Assembly (NCBI GenBank): GCA_964610175.1 | Contig: CAZSVE010000114.1 | Span: forward strand, 1-7,293 | DNA from: CAZSVE01 sp964610175 | GTDB lineage: Bacteria; Pseudomonadota; Gammaproteobacteria; HK1 | DNA length: 7,293 nt | Direction of reading: 5' to 3' | In this document: in pieces, positions 4,496-7,293 of the stretch | Layout of the letters: the number at the start of each line of letters is the position of its first letter | How positions within the stretch are numbered: the first letter of the stretch is position 1 | Notes under the pieces: model-generated | Database searches by the model: none | What the model was told of the DNA's origin: nothing | The model's input: only the letters and a program-made list of their open reading frames with translations | Made by a program: the position numbers and the translations under genes

Positions 4496-6916
4496 ATGTC
4501 CGATACGCTTATCATTGCTGTCCTTACCGATAATTCATCGTTTGGTTATGGTGTTTACTCGGCCATTGATTCTATAAATTCGAATAGACTCACTGTTCAT
4601 CATTCCGGAACTCGGCCGAATCGATCCCCGGAAACGACATGCCATCCAAATTTCAATGCCATAGCCTCCAAGGCCAATGCCTTTTTGGATAATCAGGAAA
4701 AGATAACCGAAGTTCGAATCATTTCGGAAAGAACGGCAACCGATCTCGTTGGAAAACTCAAAGACATCGATGAAAAGAAAATACTCGTCGGAATGGTCAT
4801 TGTGGATAAAATCGGTGAGCGCAGTGCGAAACAACGAGGATCCGAAATCGAAAACGAACTGGATATTTTCTATCGGCGGCTCGAAGAAAATGATATCGAT
4901 TACGAGAGATCCTCGTATTCGGATATCGTTTTTATATCGGAGCGGAATTGGCTCGATAATCCCTTCCGAAACGCTATCGATTATCGATTGATGGTAATGA
5001 GTCCAGTGCCCTGGATCTTTCAGGCGGGGTTACTGTGTCAGTTTGTCAACTATCTACAACACACGCGGCTAAACAAATGGGCCCAACGACGTCTGAAAAG
5101 CCCGGAAGGAAAGATCCTGCTCGGAGATGAACTCGTCAAGTTCATGGAGTTCAATCATGGAAAAAACTGGCTGCTATCCTGCTATACCGGTTCTGTGATC
5201 TCCTCACTTATCAAGCAAGTCGAGCACGATGCCGAAATCCTGGATGCTTATTGTTTACGTGGACTTTCCGAACACGGCATGGCCTGCGGTGCCTTTATCA
5301 ACTGGCGCTTATACCGACGTAGCTACCTTATCATCATCACCAGCGCCATGGTGGATGAATTCAAGGGTACGCTTGCCAATCTACGGCAAAGCGGTGCCAA
5401 GGGTCTTATCGTGTGTGCCGATGCCAAACCCGGTAAATGGTTCGGATTCCAAGGCACTATCGATACCGAAAGTGACATTAGAAATATTCTGAACGCCAGG
5501 AATATCCCATTCGTGTATCTGCACGATAACGACAATAAAGAACAAGATTTGCAAGAAGCATTCGGTCTCTACCACAAAACCGCAGGCCCTGTCGTCATTA
5601 TTGCAACGCAAGATGTACTCGAATCCAGAGACAACACACAGCGGACACTCCACTACGGGAATCGGTTGGCAACCACGGAAACCTTCGCCATCGACGAGGC
5701 ATCCATGGACGAAGTCATCGAGCTAATCAACGAAAAACCGATTCACCTGCTTTGGCAATGTGGCGCATTGACGGAAGAAGAGGCCCAATTGACACGGGAA
5801 ATCGCCCATAAGGGAGGGATCGCGCTTTGCGAGGCACTTTCCTCTCCTGGCAATATCGCCCGTTATTACAGAGGCAAACGCCTCGACAACCATATCGGCG
5901 TGCTGGGCCAGTATGGCAGCTCACAGGAAGTCTTCGAATTCCTTCATACCAACGGCAAGCTCAACCCCAAAACAGCGCAAAGCATTTTTTTCCTAAAAGG
6001 AAAAATCGGCCAAATCGATTCTCCATTCTCCGACGGAGCCAACGAAAGAAAACTGCATATCGTTCAAATCAACAAGCAAAGGAAACATATCGCACCATTT
6101 ACCGATATTGGCCTTTGCATGCCGGTATTGGATTTCTTGAAGAAGATAGTCCATCGCATAGCCGTCGAACCGGAAATCCTTGCACGACGTTGGGAGAAGA
6201 TCCATCGACACAATCGACCCAGGGTATCCGCCTTTGGCCTGGTACCGTCGTTACCCATGACGCCGAACTACTTTTTTCACGAGATCAATAAAACCCTGGA
6301 GGCGCTTATCGAAAACGAGGCCTACGACTATGTGGGCATGTATGACGTTGGTCACTGTGGCACTTTGGCCACGCGCAACATTTCACGTACAGGACCAGGT
6401 TATTCCGGTTGGTATGGTCGTGGATCCATGGGAGACGCCTTGCAGGCCACGGGTTTCATGGCGTTCACTGCTCACACGAATGTACTCGGTTTCGTCGGCG
6501 ATGGCGCGCGCAGTATTACTTCCGACATTCTTCCAGGCCTATTGGAAAACCTCGAAAACAGTAAAAAACCGATTGAACATAATGTCACCATTTTCTTTTT
6601 CATGAACGGGGCATTCTCACTGATCAATTCCTACCAAGAAAGAATCATGTTCAAACCGGGCGGGCGCCAAATGATGTTGATAAATGACCAGGAATTCATG
6701 AACATCAAGGAATGGCAACGAGAATTTTGCGGTGTTGGCATCAATCAATATCTCATGAAAACCTACGATCCGGAACGCGTGCGATCCATCATCACCCAAA
6801 AACCATCGGTCAATTTCATTTATGTACCCCTGGTCAATAATAATGATGGGATTTCCATCCTCGATATTGGGAATTGGCAGTATTTCGATGGTGGCGATAT
6901 ATCAGTGATGCACTGA
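4496..6916 (+). CDS. ThDP-dependent 2-oxo acid decarboxylase/carboligase, PigD/HapD/SeAAS-like (Stetter-type candidate)
   Basis: This 806-residue protein has a clear ThDP fold like acetolactate synthase, preceded by about 200 extra residues. The PYR domain spans about 225-370, with E259 (GLSEHGMACGAF) placed as the glutamate that activates the cofactor. The central domain spans about 400-550 and keeps the alternating pattern ending in HIVQINKQRKHIAPF. The PP domain spans about 585-780: GRGSMGDALQATG (641-653), the diphosphate/metal motif GDG (668-670), and N704-G705 as the likely second metal ligand. Such enzymes decarboxylate a 2-oxo acid, often pyruvate, and transfer the acyl unit. Length and N-terminal extension recall PigD, HapD and SeAAS, which add an acetyl unit from pyruvate to the beta carbon of an unsaturated carbonyl compound; that subfamily placement is from memory. 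No signal peptide is evident, so it is probably cytoplasmic. The stretch between GDG and N704 is about eight residues longer than usual. The last codons overlap the convergent fragment, so the C-terminus may be altered. No biosynthetic partner gene is in view. Confidence 0.85.
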   Translation: MSDTLIIAVLTDNSSFGYGVYSAIDSINSNRLTVHHSGTRPNRSPETTCHPNFNAIASKANAFLDNQEKITEVRIISERTATDLVGKLKDIDEKKILVGMVIVDKIGERSAKQRGSEIENELDIFYRRLEENDIDYERSSYSDIVFISERNWLDNPFRNAIDYRLMVMSPVPWIFQAGLLCQFVNYLQHTRLNKWAQRRLKSPEGKILLGDELVKFMEFNHGKNWLLSCYTGSVISSLIKQVEHDAEILDAYCLRGLSEHGMACGAFINWRLYRRSYLIIITSAMVDEFKGTLANLRQSGAKGLIVCADAKPGKWFGFQGTIDTESDIRNILNARNIPFVYLHDNDNKEQDLQEAFGLYHKTAGPVVIIATQDVLESRDNTQRTLHYGNRLATTETFAIDEASMDEVIELINEKPIHLLWQCGALTEEEAQLTREIAHKGGIALCEALSSPGNIARYYRGKRLDNHIGVLGQYGSSQEVFEFLHTNGKLNPKTAQSIFFLKGKIGQIDSPFSDGANERKLHIVQINKQRKHIAPFTDIGLCMPVLDFLKKIVHRIAVEPEILARRWEKIHRHNRPRVSAFGLVPSLPMTPNYFFHEINKTLEALIENEAYDYVGMYDVGHCGTLATRNISRTGPGYSGWYGRGSMGDALQATGFMAFTAHTNVLGFVGDGARSITSDILPGLLENLENSKKPIEHNVTIFFFMNGAFSLINSYQERIMFKPGGRQMMLINDQEFMNIKEWQREFCGVGINQYLMKTYDPERVRSIITQKPSVNFIYVPLVNNNDGISILDIGNWQYFDGGDISVMH

Positions 6917-7222
6917 ACCCGGATGATCTCCTCGCTCGGCCATGATCGCCTCGATGGGTTCTTCCTTGCGAAAACGATTGAATTTTCGAATAAACTCGAT
7001 TTTCAATCCCGCATCGGCTATTCGATCGGCGTTCTGGCGTAATTCTTCCCGCAGCAGTTCAGCCCACTTGGCATCATCGAACAAACGGATATTTCGGTAG
7101 CCAGGAAAACCTGCCATCGCCTCAGGGTAACAAGCGTCCGGCAACGTTCCTGTGATGACAACTCGGTCGAAGCACGACAGTACAGAAATCTCGCTTCGGT
7201 GACGTTCGACAAAGGGATTCAT
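6902..7222 (-). pseudogene. N-terminal remnant of a widespread transposase-like hypothetical protein family
   Basis: The 106-residue frame begins MNPFVERHRSEISVLSCFDR and continues with RVVITGTLP, REELRQNADRI, IEFIRKFNRFRKEE and AERGDHPG. This is the recognisable start of a multi-copy family, usually annotated as hypothetical or transposase-like, whose full members I recall as several hundred residues long. Here the match stops at about GDHPGSVH (residues 98-105) and a stop follows at once, so most of the protein is missing. The start at 7220-7222 agrees with the usual family N-terminus, though no strong ribosome binding site precedes it. Its 3' end overlaps the ThDP gene by 15 bases in convergent orientation. 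Truncation is inferred from remembered family length; a short functional protein is unlikely but not excluded. Confidence 0.62.
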
Positions 7223-7225
7223 CTC

Positions 7226-7252
7226 GGTAACATCTATCTTTATTCAGTTACC
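7226..7252. repeat. Inverted repeat GGTAAC-N15-GTTACC upstream of the minus-strand remnant
   Basis: GGTAAC (7226-7231) and GTTACC (7247-7252) are perfect 6-bp inverted arms around a 15-base AT-rich spacer. They lie just upstream of the minus-strand start codon, where a leader hairpin, an operator or part of an element end could sit. The remaining bases to 7293 show nothing else recognisable. Confidence 0.28.
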
Positions 7253-7293
7253 CGGAAGATCTTGAACAAAACGATCGAAAAATTTTCAATCTG

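Overview
The window looks like accessory chromosomal DNA from a gammaproteobacterium of moderate GC content. The lineage is inferred: the large gene is a pitrilysin-type M16 protease with a Sec-type leader, a kind of periplasmic enzyme best known from Gammaproteobacteria. The Rpn nuclease gene and the truncated transposase-like fragment are typical of repeat-rich, mobile-element-rich genomes. I cannot name a species from sequence alone.

Layout. Positions 1-173 are an AT-rich leader with no gene. Positions 174-1109 (+) encode a PD-(D/E)XK nuclease of the Rpn / 'nuclease family transposase' group. Its C-terminal helix is built from four-residue repeats, the architecture of Rpn toxin genes that carry a nested antitoxin. 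Six bases downstream and in the same frame, 1116-4229 (+) encodes an exported M16 metalloprotease with all expected zinc-site residues. Its interdomain linker is swollen by nine in-frame copies of a 15-bp repeat. Positions 4230-4495 are non-coding and hold a possible weak terminator, several inverted repeats and a good ribosome binding site. Positions 4496-6916 (+) encode an 806-residue thiamine-diphosphate (ThDP) enzyme with an acetolactate-synthase-like core and a long extra N-terminal region. Its size and layout recall the PigD/HapD/SeAAS Stetter-type carboligases. Positions 6902-7222 (-) hold the N-terminal remnant of a widespread transposase-like protein family. It breaks off exactly at the 3' end of the ThDP gene.

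How the parts fit. The nuclease and protease genes could share a transcript, but no biochemical link between them is evident. The ThDP gene has its own leader and ribosome binding site, and none of the usual prodigiosin-type partner genes lies in this window. The main points of interest are the possible gene-within-gene toxin-antitoxin, the two expandable coding repeats, the unusual ThDP enzyme, and the junction where element-derived DNA appears to supply the end of that enzyme's reading frame.
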